64,000 nucleotides of DNA, taken from contig CM070911.1 in NCBI GenBank assembly GCA_036417435.1, positions 8,866,001 to 8,930,000 of the forward strand, given 5' to 3'. Numbering within the stretch: the stretch's first letter is position 1; every line of letters starts with the position of its first letter. Made by a program: the position numbers and the translations under genes. Below, piece by piece: positions 10,341 to 20,439 of the stretch. The notes under the pieces were generated by a model, which had not been told where the DNA came from, ran no database searches, and worked only from the letters and a program-made list of their open reading frames with translations. The DNA comes from Inia geoffrensis (taxonomy: Eukaryota > Chordata > Mammalia > Artiodactyla > Iniidae).

Positions 10341-10505
10341 CCCTAGTTAGGATGCCAGGTTTTCCCGTGAGAAATTCAGGGAGAAAAGATATGGTCCCTA
10401 CCCTGGAAGAACTTATAGTGGAGGAGCAGATGCAGAAAAGAACCATTACCTAGAAGCATGGTGACAGTGCCAAGCTCAAAAGTCTGTGGGGTCGCAGACA
10501 ATTCA

Positions 10506-10970
10506 TGTAATAGGGAAGAACAATTCTGACTCCATTTTGCATCTGTTTCTTTTACTTTGACTTTTGTATTCTATTGCTTCTGCTATGAGTTAAGAACGTT
10601 GCCTAAAGCCTGAAATATCCAGGATAGAGACCATTCTCAAGGCTTTGACCTATAAAGGTATAACACTTTTCCATTCATATAAAGATAAAAAGTTATGGAA
10701 CAGAAAATAACATTTGTTTTCTTGGAGGTTTACAAGAATTCATGACCTGATTTTGACACCAAGTGCAACAACCAACCACAGCCCTTCCCCTTTTAGTATA
10801 AATGAAGCCTGAATTTTAACTCAGGCAAGATGGTTCTTTGGGACACTAGTCCACCATCTTCTTGATCTGCTGTCTTGCTGAATAAAATTACTATTCCTTG
10901 TCCCAGCAACTTCTCTCTCAATTTCTTGGCCTGTCTTGGGGCAAACAATATGAGCTTGGACTAGTTAACA
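10506..10970 (+). mobile_element. Solo LTR of an endogenous retrovirus, copy 2
   Basis: Same family as 3609-4115 and aligns along its length: start 'tgtaatag', 'ctgactccattttgcatc', 'cccttccccttttagtataa', 'tggttctttgggacactagt', AATAAA at 10881-10886, end 'agttaaca'. It is ~40 bp shorter, mostly by losing the 'aaggattctggccccagg' section. No clear target duplication remains and no retroviral genes lie beside it. The two copies differ at many sites, so they are independent old insertions. Confidence 0.72.
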
Positions 10971-11104
10971 GAGTGCTCTGAAGTGATATGAAGATTAATG
11001 CTTGAGTTGTGTTTTGGAAGGAGGCATGTGTTCATGACTTATGAGTCACATCATAGAGAACAAAAAGAAGGATGAGAGCCTGAGAGAAGAGTCAGCATGA
11101 CTGA

Positions 11105-11410
11105 AGGCTCAGAATTCATTCATACATTCATTCACCCAGAAGGTATTTATTGAACATCTGTTAAGTCCTGGGCAAGAAGTGATGACCAAGTCAGACAAGG
11201 TTTGCGACCTTATTGTCACCCCAGAGGGAAGACAGGCTGAAGATGTAAACGGATAAGCTCATCTCAGAGTAGCAAATGCCATGAAGTTTTATAAAGAAAA
11301 CAAAGAAGGGTGACATGACAGTGAGTGAATGGTGGTGGTTTAAGGGCTTACTTTATAGACCAGCCAGATCAGCCCTCTCTGAGAAGGTGACATTGAGGCA
11401 GAGATTTACA
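11105..11410 (-). mobile_element. L2 LINE, antisense
   Basis: Starts with the reversed L2 tail ('attcattcatacattcattc', 'ggtatttattgaacatctg', 'taagtcctgggcaag') and continues to 'ctctctgagaaggtgacatt', the usual antisense L2 order. Ends in a (TCC)n tract. Confidence 0.65.
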
Positions 11411-11485
11411 TCTCCTCCTCCTCCTCCTTTATCTTCATCATCGACATCATCTGTCTGTCTTTCTATCATCTCTCTATTCATCTCT
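11410..11485. repeat. CT-rich simple repeat, (TCC)n / (TCA)n / (TCTG)n
   Basis: 'ctcctcctcctcctccttta' grading into 'tcatcatcgacatcatctgt' and 'ctgtctttctatc'. Low-complexity DNA between L2 and the next element. Confidence 0.8.
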
Positions 11486-11493
11486 TTATAATA

Positions 11494-12310
11494 TAGACCA
11501 CATATGTAATTTAAAAGTTTTTAGATTCTGCATTAAGAAAGTAAAATGAAGCACTGTGATGGTTAATTTTATGTGTCAACTTGAGTGGCCATGGAGATGG
11601 TCCCCAGATTAAATATTCTTTCTGGGGGTGTCCATGAGGGTGTTTCTGGATGAGATTAACATTTGGATCAATGGGTTTACATATGGCCCTCTCAGGAGTG
11701 GCTGGGCACCATCTAATCTATTGAGGGCCTGAATAGAAGGCCCTCAAAAGGCAGAAGAAGGAGGAGTTTGCCCTCTTTTTTCCTGCCTCCCTCTTGAGTT
11801 GGGACATCTCATCTCAGACTGGATTTCCACCATTAGCTTCCCTAGTTCTCAGCCCTTTGGACTAGGACTGCAATACATTACTGGTTCTCCTGGGTCTCTA
11901 GCTGGCAAATGGCACACTGCAGGACTTCTCAGCCTCCATAATTTCATGAGCTATTTCCAATAATAAATCTATCTATCCATCCATCCTGTTGGTTCTGTTT
12001 CTCTCTGGAGACCGTAACTAATGCAAGCAGTAGTCACATTCCAAAGGTAAACAGAAGCAGCCTAAATTAATTTCAATAACATCTTTTATTTAGTCAAATA
12101 TATCCACAATATTTTCATTTTAACATACAACGATACAAAAATTATAAATGTACTATTTTACATTATTTTTCAATTTAAGTCTTCAAAATCCAGTGTGTAT
12201 TACGCACTTACAGCATAATCTGTTATACCAAGCACATGCCACGCACTCACCAGTCACAAGTGGTTCACAGCTGCCATACTGGACGACTCAGGTCTAGAGC
12301 CTGTGCCTTT
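11494..12310 (+). mobile_element. hAT-like DNA transposon remnant, interrupted by an LTR
   Basis: 11494-11554 ('ccacatatgtaatttaaaag', 'aagaaagtaaaatgaagca') and 12026-12310 ('aattaatttcaataacatct', 'tcaaatatatccacaatatt', 'aatccagtgtgtattacgca', 'gctgccatactggacga') follow a common non-autonomous mammalian DNA transposon, hAT-like as far as I recall. The two arms flank the ERVL-type LTR at 11555-12025. The right arm starts with a diverged repeat of the end of the left arm. No transposase reading frame is present. Confidence 0.5.
11555..12025 (+). mobile_element. ERVL-type solo LTR (MLT2-like)
   Basis: The long-known 'tgatggttaattttatgtgt' LTR: 'caacttgagtggcca', 'ggatgagattaacatttgga', 'gggcctgaatagaa', 'gacttctcagcctccataat', 'ttggttctgtttctctctgg', end 'taactaatgca'. 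About 470 bp. Possible 5-bp flanks 'agcac'/'agcag'. It is inserted into the hAT-like element whose arms lie on both sides. An antisense copy of the same family is at 32978-33432. Confidence 0.75.
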
Positions 12311-12330
12311 TAGCAATACAGTGTTTAGTA

Positions 12331-13504
12331 GAACCTTCTAGAAAAATATGTTAGGATCATTGTTTGTAAAAAATAGTAGAGCTGACTATAGAAGTCTAAT
12401 GGAAAGAGCAAACATAACAAAATAAGAGTTGGGACAAGATGAAGAGGGATGAAGGGATTTTGGATTTCTTAATTCCAAACTATTTCCAGAGAAGTAAAAA
12501 TCTCCTTCTTAGGCTCCTCCATTATTTGCTCCAAATATCCCACCTCCCTCTTCCCGGGTCTCCGTTTCCTCATTTTCTTGTGAATGCATAGAGGTGGCAG
12601 AGGTGGATCAATATTAATATTGATAACAGTGTTCACCTTTGCACCCAAGACTTATGTACATTGGGTTTCTCTACATACAGACTGAATACATGACATGAAA
12701 CCAGGTGGCAATAAGGAACATGGGTGTCACTTTGTACAACTGTATATTATAAAATGTACAAGCAATTATAATCTTCACAATTTAGGAGCTCTTTTCAAAC
12801 TTTCTAAAATTCCCATGGAGCAAATCCACAGCCCGTATTTCTAAATTATCTCCCTGAATAAAATCGAAGATCACTTCCTTTCCAACAGGAATAATATTTA
12901 TGCTTACATGTAGGTCAGAGTCAGCCAAACAGCTCTTGTGTCTGAAAGTCTATTTTAGACTTGGCTGTCATGACAACCATGGGATTGGGCCCAGGTGTCT
13001 TCTGTCTCCTGACACACAGACAGCAAGTTTGCAGGCCTGGCTGTGATTTCTGGGGAGCAGCACTTAGGAACTGCCATAGGATGAATCCACCCACTTGGTC
13101 TTGGCAGGGGCGCTGGCCTATCAGACTGAAAACAGCTTCTGTTCCATGTGGATCCTGAACTTATCAATTTATGTGGATTGGCAGAGGGCACAGCAGGGAA
13201 GTTGGGATTACTAATGGGCTAAGTTTCCCCAGTACTGTAAGAACAAGGAAAGCTGAGAAAGTGTCCAGGGCAGAGTCCAAGGGATGCTTGCTCCTAGAAT
13301 CCAGAGCTGAGGTTTCAGACTGTTGGGCTTACATGCCAGTCCAAGGGCACAGGTTCTGAAGGTATTCCCTAGGAGGGAGCGCTAGAAGAGCTCACACTTC
13401 TCCTTCTAATTCACCTGGCTCCACTTGAGTTCAGCCCCGGGAAGCCAAGTGGGCTCATCCTGTCCATCAGAGGGTTTGCTCCTGGGATCAGATCACCCCT
13501 CCTA
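12331..13504. other. Unique sequence with a perfect palindrome
   Basis: Over 1 kb with no repeat recognised. An 18-bp perfect palindrome lies at 12607-12624. Open frames at 12955-13359 (62-78 codons, both strands) have no domain. Candidate for conserved non-coding DNA only because it is repeat-free; no gene called. Confidence 0.35.
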
Positions 13505-13507
13505 CAA

Positions 13508-13660
13508 CAGTGGTTCTCAAATCTTGCTGTATAACAGGATCACCTGAAGAGCTATAAAAACTCCTGGTCCACTGGCAAAACCCCGTACGTATAAAATCAG
13601 AATGTCTTGGGGAGGGGACCTTGGGTATCGGTAGTTTTTAAAGCTCCTTGCTGATGACAA
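13508..13660 (+). mobile_element. MER5A-like hAT-Charlie element
   Basis: Begins with the terminal inverted repeat 'cagtggttctcaaa', then 'acaggatcacctgaagagct' and 'tcttggggaggggacc' as in MER5A. Non-autonomous. The far end is unclear near 13650; 13860-14159 may be the rest of a longer element. Confidence 0.7.
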
Positions 13661-13859
13661 TTTACAATCATGGCTGAGACATACGGATGTAGAACGAACT
13701 GAGAGAGGTGTGTGGTAACATACAGAAGCTTGGCTTATAGGTTTTTCTTACGATCCTAAAATGTATACTAACATGGACTTTATTGGATGAGCTGGAACAG
13801 GGATTATCAAAAGTTCTGCTTTTAGAATCCTTTCCACTCTTCAAAATTACTAAAAATTT

Positions 13860-14159
13860 CAAAATGTCTTTGTTTTATGTGGGCTACATCTATTGATATT
13901 TGTTGTACCGGAAATTAAAGCTGAGTTTTTTTTAAAACACAAGAATACACCAGCACACATTCTATTGGCCATCAGAGCAGTGATGTCATCACACATCACG
14001 GAGTCTTTAGAAAAGCCCACGGTAATCCCAAAAGAGAATGAGAGTGAATAAAGCAAATGGCATCTGAGTTTTGTCATAGCAACAGGTTTGACCTGTGGAC
14101 CCCTTGAAAAGGCCGCAGGGATCTCAGTATATTTCTGGACCACATTCTGAGAACTGTTG
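13860..14159 (+). mobile_element. hAT-Charlie-like remnant
   Basis: 'tgttgtaccggaaattaaag', 'ctattggccatcagagca', 'tgacctgtggaccccttgaa' and the end 'tgagaactgttg' (14148-14159). That end is the inverted counterpart of a 'cagtggttctca' terminus. With the matching terminus at 13508 the whole 13508-14159 interval (652 bp) could be one degenerate element. The open frames here are chance. Confidence 0.5.
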
Positions 14160-14464
14160 GGTTAAATTTTCTCATGATTTTGAGAAAAATCAAGACTGTT
14201 TCTGTCTGCGAATAATTCCTCTCTTTACTGATGTTTTGTGTTTGTGCACTTGCAAACATTTCTTACCAGAGAATGTGGACTCATTAATTCTTGGAGTGTT
14301 GGTAAAACAGAGAATAAGAGAACATTTTCTAGCAAACTGTTCTCTACCTCTGTCCCATCGTCACCTCTCACCTCTGTGTCCTCATTACCAGCTCTGGATG
14401 TTGGGAAATGGTCACGTAATAATAATTGCACAGTACATTATGTGCACACTACATTAGACTGTTT

Positions 14465-14550
14465 AACTCATTGCTTTCTCGCACTGTTCTAAGTTAGGAA
14501 TTGTTATTCCAATTTTATAGATGAAGAATCACAATCTAGGGGAGGTGAAA
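14465..14550 (-). repeat. MIR SINE fragment, antisense
   Basis: 'ttctaagttaggaattgtta', 'ttccaattttatagatgaag' fit the reversed MIR core; short. Confidence 0.5.
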
Positions 14551-14875
14551 ACCTGGTGTGGTTATGCTGCTGTTATATGTTAGAGCAGAGGGTGGACACT
14601 GCCTGTATCTCCCAGGGCCCTCATCTTTACACTCTGTATATGCAGCCCCCACGAGCGCCAAGTTCACAAGCACAGCCAGAACTACAAGTGCGCTTGAGTC
14701 TTTTTCTGCTTCCTGGGTGAAATGTAGACCAAAAACTAAAGAAAACACACACACATAGAGCAGTATCCAGATATAATTTTCAGCATATATATTTTATGAA
14801 ACATTTCCCAGTTACTAAATTATCTGCCACATAGCTCTATCATAGCTGTATCATTTAATATTTTTTTAGATATGG
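14551..14875. other. Unassigned sequence
   Basis: Short overlapping open frames on both strands at 14536-14758 with no domain; a short (CA)n at 14746-14756. No gene called. Confidence 0.35.
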
Positions 14876-14879
14876 AATT

Positions 14880-15030
14880 GTCAGCCATTTTCAGAGCTGG
14901 AAAAGACCTTAATATTCATCCAGGCCAAACTTTTAATTTTACAGAGCAGAAAATTCAACCTGATTAGACAGATTTTCTGAGGATCACACAAATTATTACC
15001 AACAGATCTTGGTCAAGAAAAGGAGCCCTG
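14880..15030. repeat. Ancient SINE or CR1/L3-derived fragment
   Basis: 'tcagagctggaaaagacctt', 'attcatccaggccaaac' and 'tttacagagcagaaaattca' match the common 'agagctggaagggacctta...' core of very old amniote repeats. Family not fixed. Confidence 0.5.
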
Positions 15031-15152
15031 TCGCCGATGGATATACTCCTAGTTTTACTTATCATTGAACAACATACTGGATGCTTTATGAGCCATGCTT
15101 GGAAGAGATACTGCAGAAGTGAGGAAAGAAATGTTAGGTGACCCAGATTCCA

Positions 15153-15198
15153 GTTAAAAAAAAATATATATATATATAGTATATATATATATATTATG
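15153..15198. repeat. (A)n-(TA)n microsatellite
   Basis: A run of A followed by 'atatatatatatagtatata' style repeats to 15197. Likely length-polymorphic. Confidence 0.9.
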
Positions 15199-15364
15199 AG
15201 TGTGTGTTCCTTAAAGCTGTATAGGGGAGCATCTTAAAGACTAGCAAGGGAAAAGGTTGCTAAAACTTGCTAGGTCCATCATTTGCCTCCCTCAAATACC
15301 CCTGGGAATGGGCTTCACAATGAACTTCTGAAGTTGTTACCTTCTCATGGTCACATGCGGTGAA

Positions 15365-15545
15365 GCAAAAGTTTTCAATCCCTGATTCATGTTAGAATTA
15401 CTTGGAAGGCTCTAAAAAGAAAACAAAAACAATAAATAAAAATCAAAAAGCCAGTTTTTACTCCCCACCTTCAGATATTCTGATTAATTGGCCTGGGGGG
15501 TATTTTTTCAAAGCTTTCCAGGGTTGAGAATCCCTGCAGTAGAGA
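15365..15545 (+). mobile_element. MER5A-like hAT-Charlie element
   Basis: 'gttttcaatccctgattcat', 'tagaattacttggaaggctc', 'ttcagatattctgattaatt', 'ggcctgggggg' and the end 'ttgagaatccctgcag' fit MER5A. An A-rich insertion (15417-15450) lies inside. Confidence 0.7.
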
Positions 15546-16159
15546 AGCAAGGGCTTTGGTGTCAGAGTATCTAGATCCCATTCTGGATTTCATCGCCTCT
15601 GTGCTTCACGAGCACAGGCAAGCTGTTTAGCAAAGTCACCGCCACTAAAAATGGAGATACCACCAAATACCAAGAGGTCTGTAGGCTCCGCACACATGGC
15701 CAGGCAGTGAAAGAAACACCTTCCTGCCCACACAGGTGTGGAGAGCAGAAGAGCCCAGCTGTTCATGGGAGGGAACCATCTTCTTTGTGTTCCTGGGAAA
15801 CAGAAATCTGTGAGATCAGAGTGCCTAGTTGTCCCTTTCACCCCTGCCCTTGGAGGTCTGTCTCCTGCCTTTCTCACATCTCACCTCTGTCAGCTTTGTT
15901 TTTTATTGTCCTTTAGTACCAATACTTTTATGTCTCCTCCTATCACATTTTCTACATCTTTTCATACAGGAAAGATGCTAACCACTCCTAGTGCTCTCGT
16001 CTACCGCCATTGCTCCGTTGCTATGGAAGGAGACCTCTGATGGGGGCAGCCAGGTGTACACCGAGGATACGCCTTCATCATTTTGGGGCTGTTCATTCTT
16101 TTAGATCTCTGGGCGTTTGATGATATAAGATAGACCTGGATGACTGTATCAGGATTTTT
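15546..16159. other. Unassigned sequence
   Basis: Open frames of 69-100 codons on both strands (15590-16040) overlap each other and show no domain. No repeat recognised; no gene called. Confidence 0.35.
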
Positions 16160-16725
16160 TTTTAGTTGCTGAGGTACAAGTCACCATGAACTTCATGGCT
16201 TAAAACAGCACACGTTTACTATCTCATATTTTGTACATCAGGATTCCAGGAATAGCTAAACTGGGTCTTTTGCTCAGTCTCCAAAGGTTGAGATTAAGAT
16301 ACCATCTGGGCTATATCCTCATCTGGACATTCAGCTAGGGAAGAATCCACTTCCACGCTCATTCGGATGGTTGGAAGAATTCACTTACTTATAGCTTCAG
16401 GACTGAGACCATCAGCTTCTTACTGGCTGTCGGCTGGAAACCTTTTATCTTAGAAGTCACTGCTGTTCCCTGCCATGTGGCCCTCTCCCAAGGTATTTCA
16501 CAGCATGGCTGCTTGACTCTTAAGAGCCAGCAGGAGAAGATTTCTCCAGCTCTGGGAGGAGTCTTATATAATGCAATACAATCATGGGAGTGATATCCCA
16601 TCACCTTTGTCATAGACTATTTGTTAGAAACAATGCGAAGGCTCTACCTGCACCCAACGGGAGGGGATTCTATAAGGCATGTCACCTTGGGGCATTTCCA
16701 ACACAGTTGCTCACATCTTAGGGGG
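16160..16725 (-). mobile_element. MaLR/ERVL-class LTR, antisense
   Basis: Reads as the reverse of a mammalian LTR: 'tggcttaaaacagcacacgt', 'ctcatctggacattcagct', 'gctggctg(t)' region, 'ccatgtggccctctcccaag', 'cagcatggctgcttgactct', 'ggagtgatatcccatcacct'. About 560 bp, so near complete. Subfamily not assigned. Confidence 0.65.
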
Positions 16726-18330
16726 GGTCTGTTAGAAGGTTCCTGGAGGATGAAGATGAGGTCCAGAGAAAAGGAAGAGGGCCGGGTGTATATTTTTATT
16801 GTCAGGGAGAAAGACTCTCATACTGGGGATGTTAAATATTCAAGGTCAAACACAGAGTATTGGATCCATAGGAAGGAGTGAGGGAGCGGGCCACATGGCC
16901 AGCCTCTGGGATAAGCCTTCGATTGAGGATGGGAGGCCTCGTGTCTCCTTTGTGGTCCCATCAAGATGGAGGCCACATGGGGCTTCAGGGCCAAGCCAAC
17001 AGGAAGCAGCAGATGTGGCAGATGGTGGAGCCAGAGTCTGGGATCATGGACAACATCTACAGGGTATTTCACATTACAGTGCCTTTACCAGTGCTCTTCG
17101 GTTTACCCTGGATTTGTTCCATCTGCTTTTCTTACCGCTAAATGTGTTCATGTTTCAACATTAAGCTCAAATACTATGAACTAACTCCTGTGTTAGGTCA
17201 TCTTCCTCTGGCTAACATAGAACCTGCATCTGCCTTCCCAGCATTCTGGCTTACAAAACCCTGTTCACACAGCTGACCCATCATGTTCTACTTGAGGCCA
17301 AGGATGATGGTCTTCTCTTTCTCTCGTATTTCGCCTGTCACAGAACTAATGTCCTTTAATTCTGACATATACCTACATAATTCTATATTTTATAGAAATG
17401 AGATAATACTTAAAAGTGAGCATACCTGGAAAACACATTATTTTCTTCCTCTTCTATGTTTTAACATTATGAAAATGCTTAGTACGTTTATTAACACAAG
17501 GTCTTATTCACTTTGGGGAGAGGTTTGTACTTTTGGAATCAACTGCTTAATGACAACAGAAACTTTCAGGCTTAATGCATCTTTTCCCCCTGAGGTTTCT
17601 GTCATAATTTTTAGCTGTTTGCTGATCAATCTGACTGGGTTTAATCTACTTCTGAGCACTCTTGCCTTTCGGCAAATTTTGTTTTGAGTTGGCTCGGGCT
17701 GTTACTGAAATCTGTGTCCCTCTGGATATACCCTCAGGAATCTTCTTTCAAGAGAATGGGGATGTGGAGAGGCTTCGGGAACATTTGGTGTTTTATAGAT
17801 GCCAGTAATGGGATTCTGGAGTCCTGGGCTGGGCACATAGTGTTTCTCTCCAGCTAGAGTTCTCAGTACATTATTTTACCAACTGTTCATCACACTGACG
17901 GAGATATTTAGCGTCTAAGCTTTGGTTTCCTCAACTGAAAAAAACAAAACAAAACATGGAAATGACACTACTTTACGGGATTTATGTTAGCTGATTTTTT
18001 TTTTCTTCTTTCTCTCTCTTTTGAGAATTTCATATTAAGCCCAAGGCACATGTAAAACAAAAATAGATTTCTGTTTTATAGGCCTTTCTGCTGATAGCTA
18101 ATGAAACCACTTACTCAGCATGCTGTCTATTAGTCTTCCCAGAAAAATAGGAAATTAAAGAGGCCTGAGAAGTATTTTAATTCAGAATGTACTCCCAAAT
18201 ATGTAACTCACAGAACAATAATAGATTTATTGAGATTTTAAACAATAGAGGCAGAGGGTGAATCTTGAGGAAAGGGATGTAGTTTCAAGACTTAATCATA
18301 GCGCACTTTTCAAAAACAAGAGTTATATGA
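16726..18330. other. Long stretch without recognised elements
   Basis: Contains overlapping short open frames (16799-17184) and the 134-codon frame 17283-17687. The latter is AT-rich, with no domain and no homology I recognise. Part of 17060-17350 could be very old LINE. (AAAAC)n at 17938-17957 and a CT-rich tract at 17995-18021. No gene called. Confidence 0.35.
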
Positions 18331-18339
18331 TATTTAATT

Positions 18340-18461
18340 TTTAGACGCGGTTTCTGTAACCTGCTGTCTCACTTTTCCAATGAGGCGAACGAGGCCCATA
18401 GAGGTGAAGTAACTTTTCCGACATCACACAGCTCACCGAAGACACACTTCACTTCAATATA
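18340..18461 (-). repeat. MIR SINE fragment, antisense
   Basis: 'ttttccaatgaggcgaacga', 'ggcccatagaggtgaagtaa' and 'cttttccgacatcacacagc' fit the reversed MIR core. Confidence 0.65.
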
Positions 18462-18912
18462 ATCTTTCTACTTCAGATGCTTATTTAATTTTCATGAAGT
18501 TTATTTCAGAAGTGATTTACAATGATTTCTAGCAAAGACTGGGGAGGGAGGCTGTGATCAGCTTTGTAAAGATCCTTCTTGCCCTGGACATTGTGAAAAG
18601 CCCTCTTAAAGTATAAGAAGGGTGAAACTGTCAGGTGTGTGTGTTAGAAAGTCCCTTCTGGTAAGTGTGAGAATGGTGGGGAGAAATGAGCTAGAATGGA
18701 GGAAAGAGATACAGCAGATAAAGGACAGTCACGTGGGTGCTCCAATAGCAGGGCTCAAAGTTCTCCTCTATCCTCTTTCCCACCATTTGGGCAGCTCTGG
18801 ATGAGTTTTGGCTATTTTCCTTGCATGTGAATAATAACACTTTCCTTTCTCACATTGAAGACTTTCTCTTACTCTTCATGTGACTTCTCTTCTTCTCCTT
18901 AATGCTTTACAG
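18462..18912. other. Unassigned sequence leading to a strong splice-acceptor-like tract
   Basis: No repeat recognised. The last ~50 bases (18862-18912) are pyrimidine-rich ('ttctcttcttctccttaatg') and end 'tttacag', a good acceptor. Confidence 0.35.
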
Positions 18913-18951
18913 AACATCACCAATTACAAGAGGCTCTCTGAGAGTGCTACG
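18913..18951 (+). other. Exon-like segment, 39 nt (candidate microexon)
   Basis: A 39-nt stretch lies between a strong acceptor (long CT tract ending 'tttacag', 18906-18912) and a strong donor ('g|gtaagag', intron from 18952). Its length is a multiple of three. One frame reads NITNYKRLSESAT with no stop; a second frame is also open; the third has a stop. No repeat overlaps it. I do not recognise the peptide and see no neighbouring coding exon in the same frame. It could be a real small exon of a gene with very large introns, a non-coding RNA exon, or a chance pairing of splice signals. Confidence 0.3.
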
Positions 18952-20206
18952 GTAAGAGTCCCTCTGCCCCAGTTTCCTAAATGCCTTAAGCAAACTATAT
19001 AGCATTAATTAAGGAGCCTGTGCATGAGTCTCAGAATAAACAACAAATTGCATAAAAGTGAGTATTTCCTCCCAAACACACAATTATATTGTTGATCATA
19101 GGAAGGTTTTGCAGAGTCTACTCATAAGCCCTAAGTCCACAAAACACACGGAGATGGGTAGAAATATACTGGATTGTCCTGCGTTTTACATTACGGTCCT
19201 GCCACCGGGATGTTGTACCCACACCCCCCAACCCACCCAATTTGTCCCATGAGGTCCTGACTATATGGTACAAGAAAAAGAGAATGATATGTGGAATTGG
19301 CTTGTTCCGTGCGTTTCTTCACTTCTATCACTCTCTGTCTTTAAGCAATTTATGTAACCTGTCCAGCCTGTGGAGAGCTGGGCAGAGAGCGGAGGCTCAG
19401 CAAAGGGTAAGTCCCTTCCACAGTTTAGCTCACAGGCTTTTCTAAGGGGACGATACACATGTTGAGGAGACAGCCGACTCCCTCCCTTGTCCCACCCTAT
19501 CTCCCTGCAAAAGGGCAGCTGTAAGCCAAGCCCTTTTCTGAGTGAGGCACCTACAGACTTTGATAAGCCAAAAGATGATGCCAGAGACAGACTTCCTTGC
19601 CTACGTAGAAAAAGCAAACCAAGGGAAACAGGCAGCAAAGAAACTAGTTGACATTTCTTTGAAATTAACCCACTTGGCCACCTACAGAAATGAACTGCTT
19701 CTCCGACGCCCACTATTTCCTACTTTCTCTGGATCAGTGGCTTTGATCCGGAAATCCCAGGTGCCTGAGTGAGGGGCAAAGCTATGAAAATTCAAGCAAA
19801 ATGACATTTTCCAAGAAGAGTTGGATTAGCAGAAGGGAAAATGCTTGCCAAGCTGAAAACCTTTCGGGATGGAGGAGCAATAAACGGCATAATCAACATC
19901 ATACCTTAAAAATGATTTTATTCACACTGAAATGATGCTAACCTTTGTGTGAAGGGAAACTTGGGCTCCGTAGTCAACATTTTCCTATGTCTAATGCTAA
20001 TGTTCCTCTACCAGCTGCAGAATCCATCTGCACCATTCTAATGCTTTTTCTCTCCTTCCTGCTCTGGTTATGTTTCCAGGCACGCTTCTGAACTGTCAGA
20101 ACTTAATATTATTTTATAGCCCTGAGCCAAACCTTGGTAGCTTGAGGAATAGCTCAGCGGCAGACACAAGTGTGAGCTGACCCCTTTTAACACAGATGTG
20201 CTCATG
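18952..20206. other. Unassigned sequence around the second exon-like segment
   Basis: Apart from 19367-19406, no repeat or gene is recognised. The longest open frame in the window (150 codons, minus strand, 19261-19713) lies here. It has no domain, and part of it is antisense to the exon-like segment, so I do not call it. Confidence 0.3.
19367..19406 (+). other. Exon-like segment, 40 nt (weak)
   Basis: Bounded by 'cctgtccag' (19358-19366) and the strong donor 'aaagg|gtaagt' (intron from 19407). The pyrimidine tract of the acceptor is interrupted by 'aagcaatttatgtaa', so the acceptor is weak. It lies ~0.4 kb after the 39-nt candidate. No coding match recognised. Confidence 0.15.
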
Positions 20207-20323
20207 AGATAAAGGAGATAGAAATCCGGGACTCTGCTATTGTTGTGGAAAATGTTTTATCCTTATCTGAACTCAGATCGTGACCTTGGGGTCTTCTCAA
20301 GAAGTTCCCTTTGCTGAGTCACC
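20207..20323. promoter_or_regulatory. Possible GATA / NF-E2 site cluster
   Basis: Two GATA-type sites ('agataa' 20207-20212; 'ttatct' 20263-20268) lie upstream of 'tgctgagtcacc' (20312-20323), which matches the NF-E2/MARE consensus. Between them 'tgaccttgggg' (20281-20291) carries an ERR/SF-1-like half site on the minus strand. In known erythroid enhancers GATA and NF-E2 sites are combined at similar distances. Short motifs occur by chance, so this is only a candidate. Confidence 0.2.
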
Positions 20324-20378
20324 CTTTCAAGGACGTCCTGAGGGTGATTAACTCAGAGCACCTGACACAGGGGACTAC

Positions 20379-20411
20379 AGAAGAAAAAAAAGAAAAAAAG
20401 AAAAAAAAGAT
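20379..20411. repeat. A-rich simple repeat, (A7G)n-like
   Basis: 'gaagaaaaaaaagaaaaaaa' continuing to 20411. Low complexity. Confidence 0.85.
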
Positions 20412-20439
20412 CCATGAAGTCCGTGAAGGCAAGGGGCTT

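Noticed and set aside
3609..10970. A full provirus with two LTRs
   Set aside because: The sequence between the LTRs consists of MIR, L2, L1 and SINE pieces, with no gag, pol or env. The LTRs differ strongly from each other.
17283..17687. 134-codon plus-strand open frame
   Set aside because: AT-rich, with a hydrophobic and Asn/Ser composition typical of chance translation. No motif recognised.
19261..19713. 150-codon minus-strand open frame, the longest in the window
   Set aside because: No domain, no signal peptide, no splice or promoter context; rich in Ser, Leu and Gly from composition. A frame of this length is not surprising over 64 kb.
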